From the NCBI GenBank assembly GCA_008704415.1, contig VXIS01000131.1, forward strand, positions 1-64,000: a stretch of DNA of 64,000 bases, given 5' to 3'. Below the pieces are notes generated by a model that was given only the letters and a program-made list of their open reading frames with translations, had not been told where the DNA came from and did not search any database. Each line of letters starts with the position of its first letter. The first letter of the stretch is position 1. Shown here in pieces: positions 22,647-32,426 of this stretch. Origin of the DNA: Sphaerosporella brunnea. Taxonomy: Eukaryota; Ascomycota; Pezizomycetes; Pezizales; Pyronemataceae. Both the position numbers and the translations under genes were made by a program.

Positions 22647-22715
22647 TCCTCCTCCTCCTCCTCCTCCTTCTCCTCCTTCTCCTCCTCCACCTCCTCTTCA
22701 TCTTCCTCCCCTCAC
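22647..22715 (+). repeat. CTC/TCC microsatellite
   Basis: Pyrimidine-only run of CCTCCT and TTCTCC units, about 70 bp. Confidence 0.9.
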
Positions 22716-24103
22716 TCTCCTACCCGCCTCCCTCCTTCCTCTTCTCGATCTTCCTCCATAACCTCCCTTCTAGCTCCCGGAATTTGGGATGGTTCAGGCT
22801 TGGCATCGCCGAGAGATTCACCGCTGCCGCGAGATTCACCGCCGCCGAGAGACTCGGCGTCGCCGAGACGGCTGCGTTTCAGTAACGACTTAGACCTTCT
22901 TGCCCTTTTCCCTACCTTCCGCAGTTGCCTTTATCTGGAAGCCAACTGTCTTGCCACTGTCGAGGATGGTGATTTTGGCCGTTGCTGATGCAAACTCCAA
23001 TCGATCGGCTGGTGTTGGTGTTGGTGTCAGTGTCGGCGTCGGTGTGGTATCACTTGAAAATATTAACCCCACTCGCTTGGTGCTTGCTTGGGTATGCGTG
23101 AGGTCAACTCCCTGAGGTTACTCCGGGTAATGCCAAACTAGCGAAGGTCCAGGTTTAAAGCGCACGGAACCATAGCGAAGCAGCGCGATAAGCGAAGCTT
23201 GGGGCAATATAATAAAATAAAGATATAGTGATATTTCCGGCTTGCCTGCTTGGCTAAATTGGTCGCCATCCAGGGAGGTCATTGTACACGACCACACTCT
23301 AAGAGTTGGCCGCGTTACTTCGGTGCTTCCTGGAACTTCGGACAAACTGGGGTGCCCGCTTCGCTGCATTCTTTTTCATTTGTTCGTCACTTTCTTTGTT
23401 TCTGGTAGCTGTTTTGTTCCAGGCCGAGGGGCCGCGAAGCAGCTGGCCGCCAATAACGCATCACACTATAACAATAAGGTGGCAGACGGGTACAGGCGGG
23501 GATGAGCGGAGGGTCCGTCAGAGTCTCGGAAGGCTGAATGTGGATATTAAACTAGATTACACATAAACTAGATTACACAAACACACAGCCAGTTTGTTTT
23601 CGATGCCGAATATCGGGTATCAGACCTTCTCCTTCAGGAGCCAGATCTTCAGCCCGCGCTACTGCCACTGCAGCATCAAGCCACACCCATTATTCTACCC
23701 CAGCTAGGCGCGCATTCTTGGTCACCGAGAACTTGGTGGCTAATCGTGTCACCGGCGGAGTATCAAGGATCCTATGTCCCTTCTACATCGCGCTGATGAG
23801 GCGTATGGAGTGATGGACACAAGCCGAGCCGGATCGAGTCAACATATTTTTGGGCTCGAGTGGGACCGAACCAAAGGCGCTTCGGTGCGATCTCGGCTCG
23901 GGTCACATCTCGCAGGCCTGCCCGCCACTGCACGCATCTTCTTCCCTACCAACCCCCTTCTCCCCCGACAGCCCCATCTCTCACAATCTTCCCAACACGC
24001 ACAGCACAACCTCGAACACCTCCACCTCAAACTTTACCTCCACCACTCTCAAGTTCGCCATGACCACGCGTACCGGTAACCGCTCAGGCTTCGCAGGCCT
24101 GGC

Positions 24104-24316
24104 CAGGGGTGCCAATAGACGGGCTGCCCCACAGGGCAAACGGGGCCCCACAACGTAGGCCGGGCTGGGGCGCGTATCGCGCTTGTCGGATAGGCTCCGG
24201 GCGACGTTGTCAATATCTGGATGCCTGACAGGCGCCTCGGGGTGCCGAGATGTCGATCATGCCGATCACGGGACAATCTCCGAACGCACCAAGTGGTTGA
24301 AACCCCGGCATCCCTG
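24104..24316 (+). mobile_element. MITE-like repeat family C, copy 2
   Basis: Starts CAGGGGTGCCAATAGACGGG and ends GGCATCCCTG, short inverted ends (CAGGGRTGCC). Colinear with 11509-11731. No clear target duplication is found. Confidence 0.6.
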
Positions 24317-24722
24317 GCCGGTTATCGGTATTCCGGGACACCCTCTACGGGTGTTTGTGTGCTGTGCCGTTTCCCTGGTCGCCGAGGACGTATCCATGTG
24401 GCGGTCTCATTTCCGCGAGGGAAATTTCGCAAGGAATACCCAGCTGACCGCTGGTCACGCAATTCATAGACAACGGCGGACCTTATCAGTGCGGAATTTG
24501 GCCCTGGTGACCCCGTATCTCGACGTAGGAGCCGGAATATTTCGGAGTGGCACGCGGGTGCGCGGTCAGGATGTTGTTCTGTTGTGGTCGCAGAGGTTGA
24601 TATACAATTACTGATTAGCGAGCTTCGTGGAGATGGAATGACTGGTGGTTTTTGCGTGGGATGATTGCAGGTTGTGCGGGACTCAGTTTGAGGTCTTCTT
24701 GGGGTCGTTGTGTGCTTTGAAC
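24317..24722. other. No gene recognised
   Basis: Nothing supportable; it ends in CTTTGAAC, the left target duplication of the hAT element. Confidence 0.4.
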
Positions 24723-25780
24723 CAGTGTTGCGCACGAGACCACGAGACGAGACTGAGAAAGATTGAGACACGTCGAGAACTCCTGAGACCGCTCGAGAAT
24801 GGCGAGACTAGCCGAGAATGACCGCGTTCTCGCGAGACACGGCGAGACTTGGCGAGACTCTCATGATAAGAATCCTTCGGGCAAACCCAGCTTATTCCAA
24901 CACGTGGTGCTTGACGGCCGCCACTGTGGTGATGAAATAGCAAACGAAAAGGGAGTTTTTGCGGAGCATCAGCCCCTCTGGCCCTGGTGCACCCTGGTGC
25001 ACCTACATGCGCGAGCAGCGTGACGACCCTTTTCAACAATCCAATTGCAGACACTATCCCCGTACAATAGCAATATGTGTTCACGCCGCACCACTTCACC
25101 GCTCTTCCTCAACCTCCACTGCATCCCTATGCACTGGCAACGACTGAACCAAACCCTAGAACACCCTCATTCCACCATGCGCGCAACGTGATGATGGCCT
25201 GCAGAGTCTTGGGGGATATGCGAGCTTGATGGCGTTCTTGAGCGTTTCCTGCAGCGGGGAAGAGCCGTTCCGCCGGCACTGTTGAAGCTAAATCGCGAGG
25301 TCAGCGTCCACACAAGCAGAGTACAGAGATGGCTTACGCTGGGTCGAATGATAGTCCCTCGCCATCATTGCGAGTCGAGGAAACATGATGCGGCCGGTCT
25401 CTGCCTACCGTAAAAAAACGTTTGAGCTATACCGCATCTCCCACTCAGCGGCAGTCATAAAAGGCATCTTCCGGTAACGTTCAAGTTCATCTGGTGGTGT
25501 TTGGAGTTGCTGTTGCCGGGCGTCCATTTCGATGTCTCGAAGAAAGGGATTTGGAGGGACGCGGCGCCCCGGAGTTGGAGCAGATCGGCCGACTGGTTGC
25601 CGGCATCATAGCAGCCTGAACGTTGGCGAGGCAACCGAGAACTCGCGAGAACTCGCGAGAACGACGAGACCTATCGAGAATTGTCGAGACTGTCACGAGA
25701 CCGGCCAGACATTTCGAGACCGCACGATCCTCGCGAGACCGAGACCCTCGGGGAGAATTCTCGTCTCATGTGCAACACTG
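24723..25780 (-). mobile_element. hAT DNA transposon, decayed, 8-bp TSD CTTTGAAC
   Basis: Left end CAGTGTTGCGCACGAGAC, right end GTCTCATGTGCAACACTG: imperfect inverted repeats of about 18 bp with the hAT CAGTGTT start. CTTTGAAC occurs on both sides (24715-24722 and 25781-25788). Both subterminal regions are dense in CGAGAC/CGAGAA motifs (24735-24860 and 25630-25760), as in hAT elements where transposase binds arrays of short motifs. Inside, the minus strand keeps the transposase C-terminus only. Confidence 0.9.
25165..25530 (-). pseudogene. hAT transposase C-terminal (dimerisation) relic
   Basis: Three minus-strand pieces in order: PDELERYRKMPFMTAAEWEM (~25.5-25.43 kb), FPRLAMMARDYHSTQ (~25.38-25.34 kb) and PAERLFPAAGNAQERHQARI followed by SPKTLQAIITLRAWWNEGVL (~25.27-25.17 kb). 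They match the order in the hATC region: an acidic block, then L.MARDY, then .AERLF..AG and a Trp-containing end. Frames change between pieces and stops intervene. Confidence 0.75.
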
Positions 25781-25791
25781 CTTTGAACAAT

Positions 25792-25973
25792 GGTAGATAT
25801 TTCGGGTGCCTGGCGGGCCCGGCGGCCGCCTACATGTCGCGCTCTATCCACCGCCCCTGGGCACCTGGATCTCTGTCCAAAATGTATGGTCCAAACGGGC
25901 CTCGATCTAAAAAGCCCGTTTAATTCAAACGGGTTCAGGCTGCATCGAAAGCCGGCTGGGCCGGTCGATTGGC
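25792..25973 (-). mobile_element. MITE-like repeat family B, copy 3
   Basis: Minus-strand copy colinear with 10838-11036 (ACCGGCCCAGCCGGCTTTC, CGTTTGAATTAAACGGGC, CCCGTTTGGACCATAC, CGGGCCCGCCAGGCACC). It begins four bases after the hAT target duplication. The CAGGG end is not conserved. Confidence 0.55.
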
Positions 25974-26383
25974 GGCGCAGCAAATGGATGTCGATGCTCA
26001 TTGCCAGTGGCACGCCTTGGGCAGTGCGGAAGCACAGAACCGCGTTTTATAGCGACCGGGGTGATGTATTGTTCCTGAGAGGAAACATGACGCTGCAGCG
26101 ACGCGGCTGCGTGACGAAAGTCGCACGATACCACGCGAAAGCGCTGATGACTGCGGTCAACAAAAGACACGCCGTGAGCAGCAGTTTGGTACAATCAGCA
26201 AGGAGAAGTGTGTTACGTTTTGAGTTAATAGCCGCAAATTTTGCAGGCAACTTCGGATGATTGTCATCGCACGCTGTCGAGTGCCAGCTGATGAACTTCC
26301 TTTCCTGCATGACAATTCATGACCGCGAATGCATATGCAATCACTCGGGGGTGCGGGCTTTGGAACAGACACCTAGAGCTGTG
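25974..26383. other. No gene recognised
   Basis: No supportable gene. Confidence 0.35.
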
Positions 26384-26667
26384 CACGGGGCGACGGGTCG
26401 GGGCGCGGGCGGGCGGGGTGCGACGAGGTGGGCCGGGGCAGTGCGGGGTGCACCGGGGCGCGACGGGGTGATCGGGGTTGGGCGGGGGCATCGGGGTGTG
26501 ACGGGACATAACCGCGGCGGGGTGTATCGGGAGCATCGGGAGGACCGGGGTTACGACGGGGCGGCCGGGACAGCGACGGGGTCTCCGGAGCGCCGCGAGG
26601 CTTTCTCCACCTCGTTGAGCCTCGTGCCCCGTCGCGGCGCCCCGACCCGTGCACAGCTCGAGTCTCA
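26384..26667. mobile_element. GC-rich inverted-repeat element (MITE-like)
   Basis: The left end GAGCTGTGCACGGGGCGACG and the right end CCCCGACCCGTGCACAGCTC are inverted copies. The interior is an irregular run of CGGGGTG, CGACGGGG and CATCGGGG motifs of very high GC, quite unlike the flanks. No clean target duplication was found (AGACACC occurs on both sides but at different offsets). Confidence 0.5.
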
Positions 26668-27718
26668 GACACCGTCAGAGGTCGAGAGCCGGAGATCACC
26701 AAGGTTACCGAGTTGCGTGGCGACGTGCTCCAGCAGTACAAACCTGCGAACACTCAGCCTCCTCCAACCCACAAGGAGATGACCAACTACAAGCGCGTGC
26801 GTAACGGAGAGGGTCGGGAGCAGACTGGAGGTGCCCAAGGTACTCGCGTGCAGAGTGGTAACGGACAGCGACAGAACTAGAGCCGCGACAAGATCCGGGA
26901 GACAAGACAAGTGGTGCTGCGAGGTCCAGAGTTCAGAGCGGCACGGAGGTATCCAAATTGGATTACCACGCTTCAGTGAAAAGGAAAGGGTCACGGCGCG
27001 ACATTGGGTTAGGTCTCGCGGTGCTGTGGCTCGGCATTGAGGCTCAGTGAGGGTTGTCGACAATGTGGCGCGGAGTCAGCGGGCTGTATATATAGCGGGG
27101 GTTCGTTCTTCGTTTGTTTCCTTTCCTTTCTTTTTCTCTTCACCTAGCCTTTGTATTTCAATCTAGGGTCAATCTAAGTACTTCTGTTCACACCTCTTGG
27201 AATCTTGTCCCTGCCCTCGGGCCGGCACCTCTCGAACCTCGACTCCGAACCTCGTCTCCGAACCCCGACTCCCACTCCTACCTGAACGAGTACCTTGGGC
27301 CTCTCCGACCTAGAAAAGGAAAGCAAACAACAACGCGGTAGCCAAGGCCCTTTTATAGCCCACGTGATCGCGGCGCCCCGCACCATGTGGCAACCGACAT
27401 CCTCGGCTGAGTGTCAAAACAACCCCACACAACCCTATTCAAACCTCGGGCCGTGGCAGCCTATTGAGCGTGGTTCTTGTGGGGGTAAGGAAACTGCCCC
27501 GCGCGATACATACGCTTATGTGCTGACCGCCTATCCCAGTTCACCCGCCTCGGTGGTGGTGCACACCTCAGCCGTAACTACTGGGAGAACGTTGTCCAGC
27601 CCTCGCCACCCGACCTGGTGCAGTACTTGCTGTCACATTGACCCAAACCGTTCGCCGTTCGTCGCATCCGCTGGCGGCGATGGGAGGAGAGTCCGCGACA
27701 TGATATCGCTCTACGAGG
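26668..27718. other. No gene recognised; core-promoter-like site
   Basis: No gene supported. A strong TATA site followed by a CT-rich stretch lies at 27085-27160 (separate entry). Downstream, CTCCGAACC/CTCGAACC motifs repeat at 27225-27270. Confidence 0.35.
27085..27160 (+). promoter_or_regulatory. TATA box with CT-rich initiator region
   Basis: TGTATATATAG at 27085-27095 is preceded by GAGGCTCAGTGAGG and followed by 50 bases rich in C and T. The same arrangement (GAGGCTCGGTGGAGG ... TGTATATATAG) occurs at 55802. The transcript it would drive is not recognised; it may be an LTR or MITE-derived promoter. Confidence 0.45.
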
Positions 27719-27880
27719 CAGGGCTGCCAATAGACGGGCCGGCCGGTGGGGCAAACGGGGTCCCACAACGCGGGTTAGGCCGAGGCGCACACCTGGCGCC
27801 TCGGATAGGTTCCGGGCGACCCTCTCCAGGACTGGATGTCTGATAGGTGCCTGGGGGTGCCGGTTATTCGGCGATTTCCT
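27719..27880 (+). mobile_element. MITE-like repeat family C, copy 3 (partial)
   Basis: CAGGGCTGCCAATAGACGGG, then GGGGCAAACGGGGTCCCACA, GGATAGGTTCCGGGCGAC, TGGATGTCTGATAGGTGCC. It matches the left two thirds of the 24104 copy; the right end is lost. Confidence 0.55.
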
Positions 27881-28314
27881 TGGTACAGCATAGTAATGCG
27901 CACCCCTACCAACAGACTTGGTGTCTGAGGCTGATTAATTCCAGACACGTCTTCTCGCTTCTCAGCACCCCACCAAGCTCGCAATCCGTCATGACGACTT
28001 GTTTCCGGGGGATCCTCCCACCGAGCGCATGTATGAGCTGGATCTGGACGAGCTCAGGGAAAGCCTGGAAGAGGCGCATCAGATTCATGCCCGCAATGCT
28101 GAGAAGCGGAAGGTGCAGCGGATTGGCGGTGGGATATAAACAGGCTAATGGTGGGAAAAATTGAAAGACCTGCGTTCACATCATACCCCGCGCCGCTCGC
28201 CGACGGTATAGCGTTTAGATTGTTTGAATTTGAATACACTGTTGGGTTTGCGCTGTTTTTACACGGGGATTTTTCATCGCCGCGACAAACCAAATGCCAT
28301 ACAGCCCGGACCTA
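27881..28314 (+). other. Short coding remnant, 27.95-28.14 kb
   Basis: The plus strand is open from about 27942 to TAA at 28138-28140, ending in a natural-looking helical sequence (MYELDLDELRESLEEAHQIH, then ARNAEKRKVQRIGGGI). This could be the tail of a retroelement or host gene cut by later insertions. I do not recognise it. Confidence 0.3.
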
Positions 28315-28514
28315 ACGTGCGGTATAGCCTCATCGGCCATTGGGGTAAGTTCGGCCATCGAGTTAGAGCCAAACACGCACCCGGCTCACGCCATTCAGAC
28401 CACCACAACAAACGTTATCACCATCCAAATGAATTGAGCGCTTATCTGTCGCACGAGAGCATAGTGAAGAGCATGCTTTAGAATTACTGGGCATTTTGGC
28501 CACACAAGGTGCAT

Positions 28515-29608
28515 TTAAAAGCAAGTATTCCTCCGAATTTGACTCGTCCGTCTCACTATCCTCCTGTTGGGGTCTTTTGTTAGAAAGGCTTGCCGGTGGG
28601 TAGTAGAACTTACGAAAAAAACTGTTTTAGCTCTAGTGACCCACGTAGACCTACGCGTAGGCCCATTAGACTTACTATGAGCTGCACCAACAGTGCGCTT
28701 ACTGGCGGAGATTTGTGACAATCCAGCTACCGGAGACGTACCACTCCCGGACCCACTGTAGCTGGAATTGGACTCATCCTCGCTTGTGTCCTCAGGACAA
28801 GGGCGTCCACTAGTCCCTTTATGCATCGACATTGTCGCTTTGCGCTTAGTTGGTGTGGTGGGTGCTGGTTTTCTTCCTTGCTGAGGGGGTAGCGGTGGCT
28901 TTCGTGGCTGCTCGCTCCGTTTTGGCCTCTGCTGCAGCCTCCCTTGCAATTCGCTCTTTCTGAAGCTTGTGAAGGTATTTACTAGCGACCAAAGTAGCCT
29001 GTGTAAGCTGCTTGCGGTTCGATTGGCTTTTTGGCGGGGCTTTCATGAGCTGAGTGGCGGTTTCTTCGGCGATAGCTGTTCCGGTCATGGCCCCGTCCAT
29101 TCCGGAAATTAACTGCAAAGCCCAGTCCTGAAGTGAAGTTCTGTTGCTCTGGGGTGCTGCACTCAACGAGATTGAGGACCTTCCGGCGACGAAACGGATG
29201 GATCCCGGGGTCTGCAAACGCTGATAGAATGTTTTCTTTCGTGCAAGCCACCTCTTTCCTATCAGTCCCTTAGGGTTTTTGTTGTCCGGCACTGTTGGGT
29301 CTGAAGGCCGCTTGGCAAGGATCGTCGCTACCATTTGATACACATGAATAGCTCGAGGTGGCATTGACATGTCGTCTAAACGCTCGATCCAGCGGATGAT
29401 TTCTGCTTCTTCCTCCGGTGGAAGGGTTTGATACTTGGCTTGACTCGCAGATAGACTTTTGGTTCCGTTCAGGCGGTCTTACAGCGTGGACCGGGAAATA
29501 CCATACTTGGCCGCTGCACAACGAATTGAGAGGGTTTTGGTAGCCTCGATTGCCAGCCCCACGCGGACATCCTTTGTATCTGTCTTACGTGCCTTGATCT
29601 CGCCCATG
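28515..29608 (-). pseudogene. pogo/Fot1-like transposase, catalytic domain deleted, frameshifted
   Basis: The likely start is ATG at 29608 (MGEIKARKTDTKDVRV). It is followed by a Psq-type helix-turn-helix (AIEATKTLSIRCAAAKYGIS), then after a frame change a CENP-B-like second binding segment (IHVYQMVATILAKRPSDPTV to NPKGLIGKRW). Near 29240 the sequence jumps to the post-catalytic end (TKENILSAFADPGIHPFRRR, KVLNLVECSTPEQQ). The whole DDE/DDD core, normally about 200 residues, is missing. A Lys/Glu-rich coiled tail (KYLHKLQKERIAREAAAEAK) and Ser-rich end follow in other frames. It could bind DNA at most. Confidence 0.75.
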
Positions 29609-29840
29609 GTGCTGGCGAAGGGTGGTGTGGTGTGTCTGGTATGGAGATCACCATTCATGGGACCCATCCCGCTTTATACCTGCACACTCGCGCGGTCCTC
29701 CCCCCTCTTGGTGAACCTCACTATAGCCCTGTTGCACACCACCCGCATAACCACAACCCAAAAAGTTTTTCCCATGAGTTTCACCATCCCCCAGCAAGCC
29801 TTGATAACAAAATACGCCGAGCGAGTCCGCTGAGTCAAAT

Positions 29841-30062
29841 TATGGTGCAGGCAGCTATAAACCTGGTCGTCAGACATGGACGACCACAACCAAAGCCGTC
29901 GTCCCCGCGTCGGAAATCAGAGCAAAACAAGCATCAAGCAACCAAAGCAGAAGTGCTCTACAATCCAGTGCTTTCCATTCCACTTTTTCTGCACTTGCGT
30001 GCTGCTTATTCTCCGACGAAAATATCCGTGCGACGACTAGGTTTATAGCTGCCTGCACCATA
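29841..30062. mobile_element. Tc1/mariner MITE nested in the pogo/Fot1-like element
   Basis: 222 bp with ~31-bp inverted ends differing at one position (TATGGTGCAGGCAGC at the left; GCTGCCTGCACCATA at the right) and TA at both termini. The left subterminal stretch (ATGGACGACCA, then TCCCCGCGT) matches the full element at 21018, identifying the parent. Confidence 0.88.
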
Positions 30063-30283
30063 GGAGCGATAGCGGTATTTTTAATGGGTTGTGCGCGTTC
30101 AAAATTCACAGTAATTTTACACCATGCTCTTCACCATGCTTTCATGTGATAGATAAGCGCTCAACTCATGTAGATGGTGATAACCTTTGTTGTGGTGGTC
30201 TGAATGGGGTGCGCCGGGTGCGTTTTAGGCTCTAACTCGATGGCCGACCTTACCCCCATGGCCGATCAGGCTATACCACACGT

Positions 30284-30863
30284 TAGCATCATTGGAATAT
30301 TGGTTATGGCTTGCGCGATCACTACCAGTAACCTTCACGCCAAAAAGCTGCTGCACCGATCAAGGTTTTGCCGTTTAATACCACGACCACCCAAAAACAA
30401 AAGTTGTCTAGGCAGCGGCGTTGGCAGGGAGAGGAACGTGTGTCGGCGCAGTGAAAGGTAGCACTGGGTAGGTGCACTGACTGGCCATGAGAAATGAGCC
30501 GGAGATCCTACCGACTATCCAGTTCATTATCCATACCGGGCGTACAACCGCGCGCCTACGCGCATGTCGGCGTCCTCATGACTGTCACTCCACCCAGCAG
30601 CCGCGCTCGTGCGCTACGTTGTGGGGTACACCCAATGCAATAGGTTTATCAAATACCCATAAGAGACTACCTACGTGCACCGCGGACTGTTCCTCTTCCA
30701 CTGTTGGAACCTGATCCCCGCCCCCTCGCGCCGCGCCGCGTCTACCCAAGCCCCCCCCCCGCCGCGTGGACAGCCTTTAGCATTTGCAGTAGTAGTACGT
30801 TCGCCGTCAGTAGCAGCCACTTTGGTCTGCACAGCTATTGTCTATTGGCGGCTACTTCTCCGG
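30284..30863. other. No gene recognised
   Basis: Nothing supportable beyond the possible start of the MFS fragment. Confidence 0.35.
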
Positions 30864-31130
30864 AGACACGGAACTTCAACATTGGCATGGTTGACCATGG
30901 TGACCGCCTCAGGTCCGACCGCCACGGTCTTCACCTCGTTCTTCTGCTGGGATGCCTACTACTCCTCGTACGTGCAGGCCGCACACAACCAGAGCTTCGA
31001 AAATGCAGGTTAGATCTACAACATCTACAGCATCGGACCCTGCTTCTTCGCCGTTATGGTCGGTGTTATCATCAGGTACACCCGGGAGTTCAAGTACATC
31101 ACTCTGTCCCACCTCTGCACACGTATCTAG
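30864..31130 (+). pseudogene. Siderophore-iron MFS transporter fragment
   Basis: One plus-strand frame encodes about 85 residues resembling the middle of fungal Arn/Sit/MirB-type siderophore transporters: FFCWDAYYSSYVQAAHNQSF, then IYNIYSIGPCFFAVMVGVII and RYTREFKYITL. These would be two membrane spans and the cytoplasmic loop after them. An in-frame TAG (31011-31013) lies where the family usually has Tyr (AG-Y-I), one base away from a Tyr codon. Similarity stops after FKYITL. No other part of the ~600-residue protein is present, so this is a captured or relic fragment. Confidence 0.65.
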
Positions 31131-32426
31131 CTTCCTGCGCTTTGCGTCGGCTTCAGCAAGCTCAACACCGAGGGGTAAGCGTGGACTACTCTTGCCGTGC
31201 CGTTGAGGTATTGCAAGCAAGGCGCGAGGATCGGCCGTGGGGGGTGGAGGAAAACGAACATTAGGTGCAATCGCATTTGTTGGAGGTTACAGAAGCCCCC
31301 AGCCAGCGTGTTGGCTGTCAGCTGAATGAACGGTGGGACCCGAAAGCGAACCGCTGAACAGCCTAAAATGGAACTTCGGGGGTGCTCGTGCCATTCGCGG
31401 TCAGATTGATTATATTGTCCTCCAAACTTGTCGTTCAAAACTCGCTGGATGACATTCTCAGTCTGCGTATTTGAGCCGTGTCGAACCGCAGTTGTTGGTA
31501 CGGTTGCCAGCAACCCTGCGCTGGCGGTAGCGGCTGTCACCATCGCTGGTGGCAGCGGTGGTGGCGAGACGGACAACATGGACGGCGGGGAGGCAGCGGA
31601 GACACAAACGCGAGATTCACCCGGTTGGGGGAAGGGTCGGTTTGAGGTATAGCGGCGTTGTGAAGTGTAAAGGTGGAGAGAGAGGCAACCGCGCGAATTT
31701 GAACCCTCGGAGCTCGTAGGCGAAGCGCACGGCTGCGGGGTGCAGGACAGTCATGAGGCGCGGAGGCGCACGGTAGTACGCGAGGTTTGGATGGTGGGTT
31801 GGATAGTCCGTAGGATTTCCGAAATGAGCAGCGTGACAGCGTGTTTCTTCTGCCAGAATGCGGCGATCGCGTAGACGACATTCGCGTACCACCAGCGACG
31901 TTGACAACGTGGTAACCCTAACCCTACTGATGACCAATCATTGCAGTTCAACTTCCACAGCGCTGTTGTAGCTTTTCAATGCGACAAGGTACTACATAGA
32001 ATCTGCGACTGGGCGGCGTTTGCAGGCGACTGAAGTCGTTGGACAAAGCAAATTTATGGACCCGGATGCACCCCCTTGGTGTGTATACCGGCTGTTACTC
32101 AACTATGGAGGACGCAGAAATAGCGGTGCGAACAAGCAAGAGGACAGATTCTACGATAGTGCTATGAACAGCAGCAAAAGGGACAGAACCGCAGCCAGCC
32201 GGCCGAGCTGCCAGTGGAAAGCCAGCCCCGTGACGCTGAGCGACACCGCCAGCTCGTTTCGGAATTGAGAACCAGTGCTTTCTCGATTTCCCCTAACCAG
32301 ACGTGTAAAACAGCAAATTTGTCGTTTGTTATCTGACTAAGCTAACATTGAATCCACAACATCCTAACAGTTTGTCTTTTCTCTCGTGACATACATTTGC
32401 AGCTCAACGATTACGTTGGTGTACTT
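31131..32426. other. No gene recognised; telomere-type dimer at 31914-31925
   Basis: No supportable gene. AACCCTAACCCT at 31914-31925 is an interstitial telomere-like motif. Confidence 0.35.

Larger units (their letters stand above)
22087..24103. other. No gene recognised; simple repeats
   Basis: No supportable gene over 2 kb. It holds a 20-bp tandem repeat (22431-22520) and a CTC/TCC-rich tract (22647-22715). A plus-strand frame at 22.6-22.98 kb is Ser/Pro low complexity derived from that tract. Confidence 0.35.
28315..30283 (-). mobile_element. pogo/Fot1-like DNA transposon with 162-bp TIRs, internally deleted
   Basis: Terminal inverted repeats at 28315-28476 and 30122-30283 agree at roughly nine of ten positions by eye (both start ACGTG.GGTATAGCCT) and are flanked by TA on each side (28313-28314, 30284-30285). 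The minus strand carries an internally deleted transposase. A 222-bp Tc1/mariner MITE is nested at 29841-30062 between the right TIR and the transposase start. The long TIRs are a notable feature for this group. Confidence 0.88.

Noticed and set aside
22599..22988. Ser-rich plus-strand frame
   Set aside because: Most of it is the CTC/TCC microsatellite in translation.
23840..23960. Possible Gag zinc knuckle (GSGHISQACP)
   Set aside because: The cysteine spacing is incomplete and the flanking frame is Ser/Thr/Pro low complexity with no Gag features.
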